A stretch of DNA of 64,000 nt from Hypholoma sublateritium FD-334 SS-4. Taxonomy: Eukaryota; Basidiomycota; Agaricomycetes; Agaricales; Strophariaceae. The notes under the pieces were generated by a model. That model saw only the letters and a list, made by a program, of their open reading frames with translations, was not told the DNA's origin and did no database searches. This document shows positions 11,121 to 24,841 of this stretch, in pieces; position 1 is the first letter of the stretch; each line of letters opens with the position of its first letter. The translations under genes and the position numbers were made by a program. Location of the stretch: positions 248,001 to 312,000 of the forward strand of contig KN817552.1 of assembly GCA_000827495.1 (NCBI GenBank), written 5' to 3'.

Positions 11121-14100
11121 GCGCGTGAAGAGGCCGCGCGGCTGCCTGCTGGACTGGGCGGGGCGCGGTCGTGTCTTCGTCTGGTTTTTTTTTTCATCCA
11201 AATATCCATCCATTTCTCGTGTGCTCCTTTCTCTCCGCCTGTGATCGATCTCGCCTCTGCCCGCTCTCCGCATGGACTTTCTTCATTGCATGGTTTTGGT
11301 TCTTTTTGTCGCATATATTTCCCTTCTCACAGCCTGAGCGCCCGCCCGTCTTCTCTGTTGCTTTGACGTATGCACGACTTCACGATTTCCTTCACTCTTC
11401 CTTTGGCACCGCCCGCCCGAACGTTCAGCCATCGTCCGGCCGCCGGTTAAAACGTAGATGTCATACAGCCACGAAAACTCACCGTCAACTCATCACTTCC
11501 CTTCTTCCGTCGCATTGCTCTTGAGCCCGTCCGTCTTGTCTCCGTCTCCAGCATCGTCCGCATCATCGCCTGCAGTATGCATCATCATCGTCAGCATCGT
11601 CATCAATCATCATCATTTCCGTTCAGCAAACTCATTCATACTTTACGACCCATCGACGCCTGCACAAATCTGTCCGCTATCAGCACGTTCGCCTATCATA
11701 CGAGCACAACTATCGCCCCGTCCCGCCCATCAACGAGCACCTGGCGTCATCCGCCACAACTGCCAGGCGCGCACATGCGCGCCTGGTCATTGGTCACCAC
11801 ATTCAACTGCGTGCTCCATCTCCTTTCCTCCTCCGTTTGTTCCTATTCTCGTTGGTTTTCTTGCCTGCCTTCCTTTTTTTCTCTTTTTATCTCGCCCGCC
11901 GTGCGTACGTCAATTTGCATATCGTGCCGTGCTGTGCCATATCATTACCGCGCCGCTATAACAACCCATATACCTACGTACATTTCTGCCTGCCGTCTGT
12001 CTGCCCACCTCACTCACTGTACACCGCCCCCCTGTGCGTCGCGAAGGGCTTGCGCGTTCCCAAGCCCCAAAGAGAGAATAAATTGAAATAAATTATCTAT
12101 TGTCTTGTCCGCCTTCTTACACCCATTGATCTGCCTGCTTTGATGTCTGTACAATAGTAACAATACGCATCGTCGTGTTATAGTTATTTATGCTACCACG
12201 TATCGGTCTCCGCCGCCGCACTTCCTGTCGTGCGTTGGTACTATTATAGTTTCCACGCCCTGCACGTATTCTTAGCGCCGCGTCATTTCTGCCAGCGTAC
12301 CCCATACCCCAGCATCACAGCGTGTCCCAATGCGCTGGATGACGGTGAGAGTTGATCTTAGCGTGAACGCTGCAGCTATTCTGGACGTGAAGAGCTGTCG
12401 ACCTCTGCGGGGGCCAGTGGTGGAAACCTCGGTAGAATATGCGTCTGCGGCCCGTGGTACGAGCGTAGCTGCATTCCGGGAGCACTAGGAGTTGTGTTCC
12501 GCTGATCCGAGTGCTGATGCACGGCGCGCGCCCTGGCGATCCGCGCTGGAGTACCACGCTGGTGCCGCTCAAGTCCCGTCCGGTATCTTGGGGCATTGAC
12601 CCAGAGAGTGGCTGTCGACGCGCGCCGACGCGCGCTAGAACGATGACATTTCCTAGTTGTAGTTTTTTATCGTAAAATATTTGCTTATGTAAAATATTTT
12701 CAGGAGGGGCCCGCGCACTGCGCGCGCCGCGCTGCGGTCGGGCATCGATCGGACGCGTCGGACTTGGACGGGCGCCTGCGCACCAGGGCGCGAGGGTTTG
12801 GGGCGGGGCGTAGGGTTAGAGGTAACGTCGCCTTGGCATCACCACGCCTGAAAATCTGCGCTCGGCGCAGGGCGGGTCGCCCCGCATCCGCCGGCGTGCG
12901 CATGAACGCTTATTACGAGCCATGAACCGCCAGGCGAGTCGTTCGTCTGCGGCCGCAAACCGCGATTTTGGGAACTTATGGCCAGTTCGCGCCGGCTGAT
13001 AGCGCGTTGCGGAGTACGTGCAGAAGTCTGCAGGAATCTCAGCTGAAGCGTCGTATTTTTTGCAGCTGGACGTTAATTGCGCGTGCGTACTTACACGGTG
13101 CCAAAGATGCGTGTAATGAAACGGATGCTCGGTACACGCACTTTTCCCTCATAACCTGCTCCTATACGTATGTCGTAGGAAAAAACAAGGGAACATGTAG
13201 ATATAAATGACGCGAAGACGTCAACGATTTCGACAGAAACCCCGGCAATGTCAGTCCCGGCAGCCTTTGATCTTTCATTATCAATGTGGACGTTGGAGGA
13301 AGCCTAGAAGTAGCAAGGCAGCTGAAATGTTCATCAGAAAAATATGGCTAGCTTCACAGGTATGCGATGGAAGACTGTGTACTTGGGCTTCGATGAGGAG
13401 AGGCCAGTGAACGACAAAAGTACCAATCTTCTGAGAGCCGATCAATAGGGTCGTCAATACTTCTTGTCACATGCCCCACTCCGATGATAATCTAAGCGAC
13501 GAATATCCAGAATGTCACCGTTCAAATTTTGCGGCTTCGCCAGTTTCCAGGCGTGAGTTCTGGAAACAAGCTTCCTATACATTGGACTTGATCCCTATGA
13601 TACATATGTGAACGCAGACCTTCGAGTGAAGCCACAATACAGACTGCGGAGCGTCTGCTCGGCCACGTTTCTTCTAGCTTTGCTAGCAATCATCTTTGCT
13701 TCATTTTTTTCCCTACGGAGAATGAAATCTGCTTCTTAGAATAGTCACCGTCCATTTTTATCCTTGGCCACAATTCCTCTGGCTTCTCTGCTAAGTTTGC
13801 GTCTGTGGGAGTAGAAGAGGGACGCAACGGGACCTCACATGAATGAATATTTAATTGACCAAAGCACCAGGACAGTTAGGTTATCATCGTTGCATTCGCC
13901 CATGAAAATATCGTATTGCAGAACATATAGGGCAATATCTATAATAGAGCTCTTATCAGTTGAATTGAAATAAACGAAGCTCCGTGCCTTTTAAACGGCC
14001 TCGCGCATACATGTGCTGCGGAAAGTATGAATAAGATACTCAATGAAGATGTTTAGGTGCTTAGAAGCTTCCGGTTCTGTAATGGCCATCCGTCCAGTAA

Positions 14101-15239
14101 TCCCTGATTATGTGGCTGCTAGAATCGGCATGATGGGCGTTCAATGTTGATCCATGGTCAGTTTCATCAAGAATTTCTCCGTTGAGAAGGTTGCGTTGAG
14201 TGGTACAGTGTGGAGGAGAAACATCGGTGCTCGCACTAGCGCATCATCGAACAAGATATGTAGTTCGCCGAACATTGAACCGCTTGGGTTGGACATCATT
14301 TTAATGGGTGTTATCAGTGGGGTCGTTGACGTTAGTTGCTGTAATTCCAATCCATGAAATATGGAGTTATCGTTAATTAGAAATTCCCCGTGTACAGCAT
14401 CCTTGACGTTCGGCTTTTTTTTAGTTTGGAACCATAACAATCCGCGGAGAATGCATTTGATTTACTAGTACTAACTCTGTACGTGATACCTCAGCGGAAA
14501 GTAAGTAATAACTGTGCAACTGGAATTTACCAGATTAAATAAATGGTCATGCGCCTACTAGCAGCAATATCATGTACAACTTTTATGAAATAGTTTGAAT
14601 TATTATGCTACCTTGGTACACGTTCTAAATTTGACCGGGGTGTAACGTCTTTCAAGTTGTTCAAGTAATTTAGGTACGCTGCAGGGAAGAGAAAACTTTG
14701 AAACCATTCTTGAGAGTGATATATTTGAGTCAATAGGATTCACTGGCATACCGCATCCAGATGACCAGCCTTAACATAATTAATTACTGGTATGAGCGTT
14801 TCATAACATACCCTTATTTCTCAGCCTATAAGTATTGAGTTCCACTTCAATGAGATACACTATTCTATTTTCGCTGCTTGCTTTCTTTCCCTCTCTTGAA
14901 TTAAGCGTACTTGAGCTAAGGTAAGAAACAGGAATCAGATTACGCTTCCCTATCATCTTTTAAGAGACTCCACAGAAGCTTAGCCATAGACCTGAGGCTG
15001 CTGCGTACCAGTGTGTGTGTGTGTGTGTAGAATCCAATTATAGACAGTGGGAGAAGGCCTAGAATACCACATGTTTAACAAGTTTGCGATTCTCACAAGA
15101 CTTTGACATAGCGAACATCATGTGGACGTGTCTGCTGGTGAATAGATAGAACGACGCGTGTTAAGGTAGTAAATAGATTGAAGTATGTATACTGAGATGA
15201 TAGAGGCTTGATCCGAAAACCCATTTACAACCATCAACG
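11121..15239. other. 3' UTR then intergenic, no gene seen
   Basis: The first ~950 bases are pyrimidine-rich and end in AATAAATTGAAATAAATT around 12,077, a plausible polyadenylation region for the GATA gene. From 12,100 to 15,239 no recognisable coding exon is visible. A GC-rich patch lies at about 12,600-12,900 and a (GT)n microsatellite near 15,011-15,028. Confidence 0.45.
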
Positions 15240-16048
15240 ATGTCGCTCGCACTCGCAGCCCTCACAGTATCTGTTGCAATGGGTGTCCATGTATCTTTGA
15301 CTGCCCCAACCCCAGCTGCACCCAAGAATCGCCGTGCAGTAAGAGATAGTCCAAGGATAGTCTCTGTGGCAATCATAACATTGAAGGTTCGACATCATCA
15401 TCTGACGATTATCTCTTCGTATATTAAACTTTATCCTCTCCCTCCGCCAATTTACAGAGCGCCTGCTGGTTTCATGCTGCAGTCGAACTCTCCATCGTCA
15501 TTGCATCTACAATCTCACACCAGATGCCACAGTCCGCCGTCGCACAGTGGATTATGAGAAATATGACTGCCATATTCTTTCCTTTGATTGACTCTGGCAG
15601 CGTCCCAACTCCTCAGATAGGGCTCACGCCAGCCAGAGTGATTGGAGGACTATCTGTCGTTCTTGGGAGCGTGGTACGCTATCTCTGTTATCGTGAGCTT
15701 GGGCGTCACTTCACGTACCAAGTTGCACTTCTGCAAAATCACTCCCTCGTCACGACTGGTCCATACAGTCTCGTTCGGCACCCTGCCTATATTGGAGGAG
15801 ATTTCGTACAAATTGGCCTTGTCGTCTGGCATGCGGCATCTGGGTCTTGGCTGCGAGAAAGTGGATTTCATAGAACAGTGCCGGCATGGTTCATTTTATT
15901 TCCAGCACTGGGTGCAGTCGGATATATATTAGTGATATATTACCGCAGGCCCTTTGTGGAGGATAAGTTGTTGAAAAAAGAGTTTGGCAAGAAATGGGAG
16001 GAATGGGCGAAAGTTGTCCCGTACCGTCTCATCCCCGGTATTTACTAA
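15240..16048 (+). CDS. Isoprenylcysteine carboxyl methyltransferase-like protein
   Basis: Exons 15240-15386 and 15458-16048 give a 245-residue multi-pass membrane protein. The start ATG opens a hydrophobic segment. The C-terminal half carries the ICMT-type signature GPYSLVRHPAYIGG, then a hydrophobic hairpin, then EDKLLKKEFGKKWEEWAKVVPYRLIPGIY, matching the ICMT/PEMT cofactor-binding end. ICMT (yeast Ste14) methylates the C-terminal farnesyl- or geranylgeranyl-cysteine of CaaX proteins using S-adenosylmethionine in the ER membrane. Basidiomycetes carry several divergent ICMT-like paralogues, so this need not be the Ste14 orthologue. The single 71-bp intron has clean GT and TTTACAG ends. No pheromone-like CaaX gene was recognised nearby. 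Confidence 0.85.
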
Positions 16049-16923
16049 TCATGTAATCGGTACTGTGGATGATGTATTGTAGAGGTTGCTAAAATTAGAG
16101 CCAGACGTCAGAATAGACGCTGGGCTTCAATTCCGCGTCCATGAACTATAAGTCCAAAAATCACGTCTTTTAATACTGGTTGCGACCCGTCGCAGTGCTG
16201 AGCATCAAAACGAGCCACTACTCTCCCCCCTGTGATCCCCATGCGTCACCGCACTGTGCGGTAGTGAGGCGAACTTGCTCGGAAGCACTGCCCAACCGCG
16301 CTCGCACACGAAGTCAGTATCTCGGTGTGGGTGAAAGTTGGATTTGAGGTCTTTCCGGAGAAAACTTCGTGGTGGCTTGAAGCTTGAGTCACATGGAAAC
16401 CGAAAGAGAAACGAATAAAAAACGCTAAGAATTCTTTTTGACTTCTGTCCACTTACTTATTAGTTCATGATGCAGTTTGGCTACTGCAACCCAACTACAG
16501 CCCAACTACAGCGTGTACACGCAGTGATTTCGCAGCGAGGCTCGGCATTAAGTATCAGTGCCGCGGAGTATGAATCACTTATTTAGATGTCCGCCGGACC
16601 AGTGGTTTTCGAAAGCTGTTCAGACATTTCCCACCTTTTCTCTCTCCCGGCCAACTCCAGGCCTCTTTCTACTATTTTGCTTTATAACTTTAAACCTTTA
16701 CTGTAATCTGGGTCTCGTTTGAAAGTGGTTGTCTGGATCGATCAGGTGCCACTGCCAGGTCACAGGACGATACGGTCGTCCAGCCTTCGTCTAGCCACGC
16801 TGTAAGCGAAGAGGGCGAATTTAATGAAAGGAAAACGTTTCATACACGTACTGCGTTTCCATAAGAGTCGTATTAACGTTACCCCTTTGACGTCGGACGT
16901 GGATTCACACCCTCTCAAGTCAA

Positions 16924-19664
16924 ATGACTCCCCCGGCCTCTCTGAACGACGAAGACATTGCGAATTTTCCGCCTGTTCCTGAGTGAGTTTCATAGACGTC
17001 TAAACATCTTCCGATTTTAAGACTTTAAAATCCTTAGAGATCTCGAATATTCTTCCCGAAATTCGATGTAGGTTCTCTCCTTTATTGTGCCAGTTACGAT
17101 CGATTGAAAGTTCATGGCGCTGGCACCTGTAGATATCAACCTCCAATAAAGGTGCAAAGGTTCGTTTTCCCTTTGAGGCCGCCGTTCACAATCTCAGTAC
17201 AGCAACAGTCCTAAACCCCGCCTTTTTGCGCTGATAATTGGAATAAACCTTTACGAAAATGTCAACCCTCTACGTGGTGCCGTCGCGGACGCCCGTGCCG
17301 TCAGGAACTACTTGGAAGCACAACTGGATGTTCCCGAAGAAAGGATTCATATGCTATTGAACCAGTCGGCTTCACGTTCCTCTATCCTTGCCGCCTTTGC
17401 TCGACTGCGGGACGATCCCTACATTGACAAAGGGGACCCCATTCTAATCTATTATGCTGGACACGGGAGCGAGGCCATCTTTGAACCTGAAAACGGTCAT
17501 ACAAAGACTCTTGTACCTCAAGATTACTCTAACGATCCCGTTAAAACCATTTATCCAATCCCTTATTCTACAATCGGAACACTCTTAACTCAAATTGCTG
17601 CTGCGAAGGGAAATAATATCGTGAGTCATCTCTGTCCTGTGGATAGTGTAATTGATTCAAACGCTGCCAAAGACTGTAATATTTGACTGTTGTCATTCAT
17701 CACCCGGAAAGCAGTGCCAAAATACGACTGGCACCTTGGTCCGCTCAGTGGACTCGACACTGACATCATTAATGGACCGAGATATGGATGGCGATGTTTT
17801 GATGGGCACCCAGTCTTATCAAAAAAAAGGCGGAACTTCTGACAACTTACATGCCTACATCCTTATTTCAGCGTGTAGCCCATCAGAAAAGGCGCGCGAA
17901 AACCAAGGTCGGGGAGCCTTTTCAACTGCACTTTTAAAGCTGTTGCGCACTGTTCCACCTAATGAACTACGATACTCCGAACTGCTATCTCGTATGGACC
18001 AAATTCCTGGGTAACATCAACTCTAATCAACCATTGTTTGCTTTTTCTAATTTGCGCATGAACAGTCAAAATCCATCTTGCGAAGGGGCCCACCAGAATC
18101 GAGCCCTGTTTGACGGAAAAGTGTTTTTTGAGGAGCGTATCTGCCATACTATTAACAGCACCGCGGAAAATGGTAGATTCTTCCTCGGCTCGGGCGCTAT
18201 TCATGGTATCACCAAAGGCAGCGAATTTTCTCTATACGAAAGCGCAGACAATTTATCTGAACCTCCTCTGGGACACATTAAAGTGGAGATATTGAAGCCC
18301 TCTTACGCCATCATGCAACCCTCTGATCTGATAGATCTTCGGCCCACCACGACCTCTGTGATCGCTGTCCAAGTAAAAGCGGGAGAGAGGGAAGATGTTC
18401 GATTCTACTGTCCCGGTGACGAAGAATATCTTGTGTGTCATGAAGCTTTTATTTCGGTTACTGGGAACCCTAGTAACATCGGGTGGAACATTGCGATGGT
18501 AGAAACTCCAGACGACGCCCATATTAAAATAGAAATGCAGAATAGCAGGGTGATTTTCTTCATCAAGGATCCCGCTATCACACAATATGGAATCACTCGC
18601 CTGTTCTACGACACCGCTTTAGTCGTCGAAGAAATCGCTCCCGTCATAAAATCAGCGGAGCACTATTTTTTTGCGCTCAATCACTCAGTCCACAACCCCG
18701 CTATTGTGAACGACATCCAACTGGAAATATACAAACTACAACGACCGTTCATGTTGCCCGCCGGGCCCAATCTCTATCAAGATAATATCTTTGACCTAGT
18801 TGTAGAAGAAGGTGACGTCCCATATGGCATGAAATTGACGAACAACAGCTCTTTCGATCTCTATCCAAACCTTTTCTATTTCGATAATAGTGATCTTAGC
18901 ATTGGTGAGATACTTTGAGGTTACAGTCTCTCCGCTGCGTCTGAGTCAGATTCCTTTCTACAGTTTCATATTACCAGCCCCAAAGCGTTGGTGGTGACTA
19001 CAACTCGGTTGTTCCACTGGGGAAAAACGGCGGCACCCTGACCATTGGGTATGGGTCGAGCAGAGCTCTGCCCCTTTCATATTACCTCAGGGACGGGCAG
19101 AACTTCGATATTGGCTTCCTGAAGATCTTCCTCTCTATCCGCCCGGCTGACTTATCGACATTACCCCAGCCAACCCCATTTGAAAGGAGTCGACCTTTTG
19201 ACAAGAGACCAATTTTGAACTTGTGGGGCACAATTCTTATTCCAGCTATCCAACGCCGATACCCTCGAGAATCGTTGAACCATGCAGCCTGCACGCATTG
19301 TGGCCATACGGTTGATCCAGGCCTCGACCTTGGTTATCTGCAAATCGAGAACGGGGACTTAAGATGCGAGCTGGACATCCACCGTAAAATGGCTTCGCGA
19401 GAGATACAAAATCTCGAGAAAGGATACCAAGATATTCTTGCTGAATTAGAGCGACGCAAAGCTGAATTGGCGGGGTTGACCGACATTTCTCGACAGCAAC
19501 CCGGACGGCGCAAGAATTCTAGGAAAGTTATCCAAGCGACCCGTGGCCCAGAAGACGGGTCCAGCCCAGCCCTCGCCGACCCGCAGCATAGTCCACGAGC
19601 AAGGCTTTCGCTTAGAATGTCGTTATCGGAGCGTGTCAAGCGGCTACTTAGGTCCAAGGCGTGA
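16924..19664 (+). CDS. Caspase-domain (metacaspase-family) protein 1
   Basis: Exons 16924-16982, 17038-17067, 17133-17151, 17198-17620, 17673-18010, 18066-18904 and 18964-19664 give 802 residues. The peptidase C14 domain starts at FALIIGINLYENVNPLRGAV. The catalytic dyad is visible as His125 in YYAGHGSE and Cys184 in IFDCCHS. A long C-terminal extension follows (from about residue 290), opening with the NPSCEG block and including LFYFDNSDLSI and YLRDGQNFDIGFLKIFLS. The last ~110 residues contain a predicted coiled coil (EIQNLEKGYQDILAELERR) and a basic tail. Metacaspases cleave after Arg/Lys and take part in fungal cell death and proteostasis. I cannot tell whether this protein is an active protease, though both dyad residues are present. 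No frame break is seen. The three short 5' exons are inferred from splice sites and phase. Confidence 0.86.
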
Positions 19665-19944
19665 GCGCGGGACTGAATGCCTTATAAGTTATGTACGGAT
19701 GAGCAGATGACCCGAAATTTCGTTATCGCATTCCTGAAATAGTATCCTCATTTTCTGCCGTGCAGCGCATGATGCTAATGGAAGCTTTGCATGTGGATTT
19801 TCAGCAGGCTGCAGCGTAGTACCAGACCAGAATTTCAGACCTGCATGAATAATCGTTTCCTTCTGATAAACCACAATAAATCAAAGCGTGTAATTAAAAA
19901 AGGCGTCGAATGTAATCGCGGAACCACATATTCTCTCCAATGCT
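19665..19944. other. Convergent intergenic spacer
   Basis: This is the 280-bp gap between the 3' ends of caspase gene 1 (plus strand) and the first small coiled-coil gene (minus strand). It contains no recognisable coding sequence and presumably holds both polyadenylation regions. Confidence 0.4.
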
Positions 19945-20288
19945 TCATTGATGGGGTAGCGGGTTAAACCCCCCCGGGAAGTAGCCAGGCCCACCTGAGT
20001 ATAATTTCAGACGGGGGATTAGATTGGTGGTCTTGGGAATAGCTTACCCCCCGTTGAAGCTGAGGTTTGGTATTGTTGGACTTTGCCCTCGAGAGTTTGG
20101 CACTTGCTATTCAATGTCGCTATATAGCCTTTGTCTCGTTGTAGCTCCGCTTGTAACTGCTTGATTTTGCCCTCGAGGTCTGATATTTTGGTCTTTTGTG
20201 TCTGAACTATGCGCATGAGTTCCTGCTCGGAGCTAAAGACAATAAACATAAAGCTGGGATTTGAATAAATTCCAGAGACATACGTCAT
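19945..20288 (-). CDS. Small coiled-coil protein 1 (5-nt first coding exon)
   Basis: Exons on the minus strand are 20284-20288 (only ATGAC), 20048-20232 and 19945-19994, giving 79 residues. The introns are 51 and 53 bp with GTATGT and GTAAGC donors. Residues ~3-57 form an almost unbroken heptad-like coiled coil (ISDLEGKIKQLQAELQRDKG and TLNSKCQTLEGKVQQYQ). The C-terminus is glycine/proline-rich and ends after NPLPHQ. The 5-nt start exon was accepted because the related gene at 33.2 kb has the same ATGAC exon, the same GTATGT donor and the same phase. No known family is recognised. It lies between two caspase-domain genes and may act as a partner of their C-terminal coiled coils, but that is inference. 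Confidence 0.66.
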
Positions 20289-21143
20289 ACCGACAAAATA
20301 TAACGGCGGATTAGATGGTAGAGAATGGTGATGGGATTCAACAGACGTACTATGGTTGCGCTGCCCACATTTTATACGTTATATACGCAGTCAATTAAAC
20401 TACCAGCACGATATCAGAGGATTCCTTGGTGGTAAATATTACCTGTATGCGAACGATATCGTATTGTGGGTAACGGTACCTATAGTACTTTCATCGACTG
20501 CCTTTCCTGTGCCTTTCCTTACGTACTGGCGTGGGAATGTGGATTGGATAGATACTAAATACCCGGTACGCTTGCGGTACGCACAACACACGCATCCATA
20601 TGTGCTGCTTAAACATGGACGTGGTACATAAATGATCCAAAATTAGTATACTTCTTTATGCTTCCACTCGAATGAAGTGACCGTATTGACTTGTACATCG
20701 GGCCATGACAAGCGGAGCATCTACTTTAACTCTCTCGTAATATTCTGTATAGATCAGGCAAAAATTCGGCGCTTAAGTGTGCTGAAGGCTGTGCGCCGGC
20801 GCACACATCGCAAATACCTATTGACTTATTTCCCGAATAGAATAGCATCAGATAAGGGTTATATAAATACTCGCCCTTACACGGCCCAATTACGACCAGC
20901 TACTTCCCTCGAACGCCCTGGATTCAATGTCACGATTCTCCTCCTATCCTAGCAGCCATGGCTATCCCACGGGATACTCATAAGAATACTCACTGTTCGG
21001 TGTAAATTCAGTTCGGTACTTGTCACATAACAGGGATCAGACATCTCGTACATGAGGTAAGTCCTCAGGCCTCAGTGAATACACTGCCCTATTGTCATTG
21101 CTAGTCCATGTCGTCTGACCTCTAATTCGGAAGTAGCAGAGGA
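20289..21143. other. Upstream region of caspase-like gene 2
   Basis: No gene is supported. A TATAAATA-like box lies near 20,870. A GTAAGT donor at 21057 and an acceptor near 21135 suggest that caspase-like gene 2 once had, or has, one or more small upstream exons like its two relatives. I could not fix their boundaries. Confidence 0.35.
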
Positions 21144-23713
21144 ATGTCCAACATGTATACATTGATCATTGGCATAAACAAATACCTGGATGTCGGGAGC
21201 TACCGGACCCTCCATGGGTGTGTTACAGACGGCCAGTCTGTCGTAGAATATCTCAAATCAAGACTGTTCGTTCCTGATGGAAACATTCACTGTCTATATG
21301 ACTCAGCTGCGACGCACGCTGCAATCATCAGTGAAATTGAATTTTTCGGCAGAGGGAATCCACGAAGGGGAAATGGTGGAGACCCGATACTCATCTACTA
21401 TGCAGGACATGGCGGGGAGGGACTATATCCTTCGCAATGGGGTTATCGACAAAATGAAAAGATTCAAGTACTGATACCTTACGACTGTGGAATTCGCAAC
21501 AACGTCGAGATCTGTGCGATACCAGATTACACCATTCAAAACCTCCTCAAAAATATTGCAGACAGAATAGGGCACAACACTGTGTGTATCTCGGCCGACT
21601 TTGAGAGCGCACTTGTACACTAACGATCATATGCACCGGTCGTCAGACAGTGATCTTCGACTGCTGTCATTCGGCCTCTGGAACACGCTCTGCTGATCCC
21701 TCTGCCGATTCAGACTGCGCTATACGAGGGGTTCAGTACCGCGGACGGCTCCCTTCTCATCCTATTTTTGGCCATCCGAGTTCTGCTGGTCGAACCCGTG
21801 GGATACAGGTTGCTCCTAGCTATATCAATGGGGGGCTCAAATCACACGTTCTGTTGGCTGCATGCAATGCCCGCGAATTTGCCCGCGAATTACAAAAACG
21901 GGGCGTCTTTACCACAGCCTTGCTGGACGCACTCTATAAAATAGATTTGAACGACATGAGAAACCTAACGTACAGAGATTTGCTGAAAAGAATACCCCAG
22001 CTAAGGTATGGTCCCTTTCAAGCCTTTGTCTTGTACTTATCAGCTCATTTACATAACCCGCGACCAGTGAGCAAAACCCGCAATGCGAAGGCGATTTCCA
22101 AGATCGATTTATTTTTCAACTCACGCAGTCTCTAAGAACAGACCCCTTGTTTTTTGGCTGGGTATCTATAACAGGCGAGGATCTACACATTAAAGGTGGT
22201 CAGGAGAATAGGATAAACAAAGGCGACAGTCTCGCCATCTGGCGAAGCGCAGAAGATCATACAAGCCGTGCTCCGCCGGTAGGCAGGGTTAAAGTTGCCA
22301 CTGTCCTCGGACCCTCGGATGCGACAGCACAGAATACACTGCATTTCCAACCGAATGCTCAGATTTTTGTTAAAGTCGTGAAATAGCGACATACACCAGA
22401 TCTTCTTCTGTACGTCGACCCGAGGTTGACTGTCGTTGAAAATGCACTCGCCCGTGTAGTAGGCGCTGCCGCAGATCGTCACATGGCAAAATTCAAGAGC
22501 GCCCCCCCTGCTATTGCTCGGGTCTCTTTCAGCTTATCCGCGGATGGCAGAAAGTACCGTCTCCAGCTCAACGACTCGGACATGAATCGACGTGGTCTCA
22601 CCACCATACCGCACAATATTTCTCTCGGGGAAGATATATGCGAATTTTGCAAGGTTCTTAATTCGATTGCTGTTTACGAGTATTACTTCAATACTTGCGC
22701 CATGTAGAACACCCGGAATCGAACGTCGCGCTCAATGACGGATTTGCTCTGGAGTTCTGTCGGCTTGTTGAAGACAATCGAACGGGCGAGCTTCGGGATC
22801 GAAATCACAACCTAAATGCTCCTCCGAGTCTAATTGGCGTCGATATTGTAGAGGATAGCTCATTGTTTGTGTCCAAAGTTGTGAACAGAACAAGCTATCA
22901 TGTCTACCCAGCTCTGTTCTACTTCGACAACTGCGATTTTAGTATTCGTGAGTATACTTCTCTAGCACATTTTACGAGAAAATTTGACCTTTGGCAGAGT
23001 GTCTCTACCAACCTCCCAGTGCGGGGAACAATACAGTCGATCCTCCCCTGAAAGCGAACCAGACTCTCATAATTGGAAATGGGAGCCAGGGACTCGCTCC
23101 ATTCGTCGTTGGCGTCCGGAGGCCTCGTACTCTCGAGACTGGTTACCTCAAACTTTTTATTTCCTCAACATATGTAGACCTCTCCGATATTCCACATAGG
23201 TCGCTATTTAACCCCAGCACCACTCGCGGACTAGTCCCATACGTATGGAAGCAGCTAGAAATCTTTGGCAGCTTCATGATCCCATTTGTCGTGCGACCTG
23301 AGGCACCTGATCAGAGAACGCAGGGATCTGGATCTAGAACCCGGGGAGAACCACAGTGCGCGTTCTTATTGCATGAGTGGAACTTCGCTGACGCCTTGAA
23401 CAGAATACAAGTGTCTTTTAAGGATAGTAGCGCATGGGGAACGGTGGTAAGCAATAGTTGGGCCCTATTTTACACGTTGGAGATGATTTGTCATTATTTC
23501 CAGTTCACTCCATCTCCCGACCACGCTCCACCAACCCGCTCCATCAACGAGCGCAGTCGTCAAGTTCATGATATGGAACATAGCCTGCAAGAAATGGAGA
23601 ATGTTATCACCGAGTTACAATGTCAACAGACTCGATCTGCTGCACAGTTGGACTCAATATGGGTGGATCTGGCACAAATGGAAACTGCGATGGAATCCCT
23701 CTGGCAGTTGTAG
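21144..23713 (+). pseudogene. Caspase-domain (metacaspase-family) gene 2, broken
   Basis: Exons readable by homology to the two sister genes are 21144-21581, 21647-22005, 22068-22947, 22998-23446 and 23504-23713. The caspase domain begins YTLIIGINKYLDV and keeps the dyad: His89 in YYAGHGGE and Cys153 in IFDCCHS, numbered from this ATG. The extension opens with NPQCEGDFQDRFIF, contains ALFYFDNCDFSI and YLKLFISSTYVDLSDIP, and ends in a coiled coil. Two lesions lie in the extension: an in-frame TAG at 22384-22386 and a frameshift near 22685-22695, where YEYYF continues in another frame as LRHVEHPESN. The caspase domain itself is open, so a truncated protease-only product ending at 22386 is conceivable. 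Both lesions could be sequence errors, but two in one gene make a recent pseudogene more likely. Confidence 0.75.
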
Positions 23714-24841
23714 CTGAGAGAGACGTCAGACTCATGTGTATAGCAGTGCTCAATAAATGGTAGTGCGGATTGCGAGAATAGGAAGCCAAAAGTTTACTCA
23801 CTTTGCGACAGAAATCCAGGCGCGTTGTGTCCATGGAGAGGCCAGGCATATCGTGATGACGAAGCTATCGTTTTCAGATGTACATGCCGTAAGTCTGATC
23901 AAAGAAATAGTGCCCCAGGGAGCTGGCGGAGCCCTACGTGCTCTCTTATCATTGGAAAATATGGGGAAGCGAAGGAGATCTTATTAAAGAAGGTGTGCAT
24001 GACAGGACGCAGCGAAGTTGTGGGAGGAAAGAAGTTGAAGACACGTAAATTGAGATGGCACGGTCAGACGACGACGCCACAACGCCTTTATGAGCACATG
24101 TATGGGGTGAGGCAGACACTTTCATCTTTGGATGATTGTGGCGTGAGGAGAGGCGTGGGGAGAGGGGTAAAGTGTCTTTAACATGAACAACGAAGGATGT
24201 GACAAGGGGCATATCGGGCAGAAGCAGAGCAAGTGAACGGACGGCGACCATCGAAAGGAAATGAACGTTGTTCGCATGTGATAGGAGCAGTAACATCGTC
24301 TAGTCAAATAATCCAGTACTGCCACATGCTAAAGCCTGGGGAAATATGGTTCAGTAAACCAAGTCGACTGGCCCCGAAACGGTCCGTACAAGTAGTAGGG
24401 ATCCGGAGGTGAAAACTAAATGGCAGATTCGTCAGGGTGGTAAATCAGGGGTGTCTCAAACTGTCTCAAAATATGCGCGAAGAGAAGATTTCTACTCTCG
24501 GGAAAGCTTTCCAGCCAATAATTCCCGGAGAGCGACGACGAACTCTAGGTTGGTTTTAGCAGGAACGTTGCAAATCCAGACTTTCTCTACTTTCAAGAGG
24601 TCGCTGCTTCTAGTTTCCGTTAGTCTGTGTCAAAACGGTTCAAGTTGGGAAACAAGTGGGGAAACCAAGGGGAAGCTGAAGGCAAGCTGAAGTTGAGCTG
24701 AAGGTTGAATGGTTTTTTGGAAATTGATGATAAACGAGGCGTTGGAGCTCTGTGGGTGATGGCAATCAACAGCACACAACGGGGAATGCCGGGGTCCAAA
24801 AAGGGGATTACATCATCGTCATCGGCCAGTTGTCAACTGCC
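23714..24841. other. Intergenic, no gene seen
   Basis: Open frames here are short and carry no recognisable motif. Purine-rich direct repeats of the AAGCTGAAG type occur around 24,660-24,710, just upstream of the lipid-transfer protein gene. Confidence 0.35.

Noticed and set aside
8221..11314. Minus-strand frames across the GATA gene, one of 417 codons
   Set aside because: Arg-rich antisense shadows of the GC-rich coding strand.
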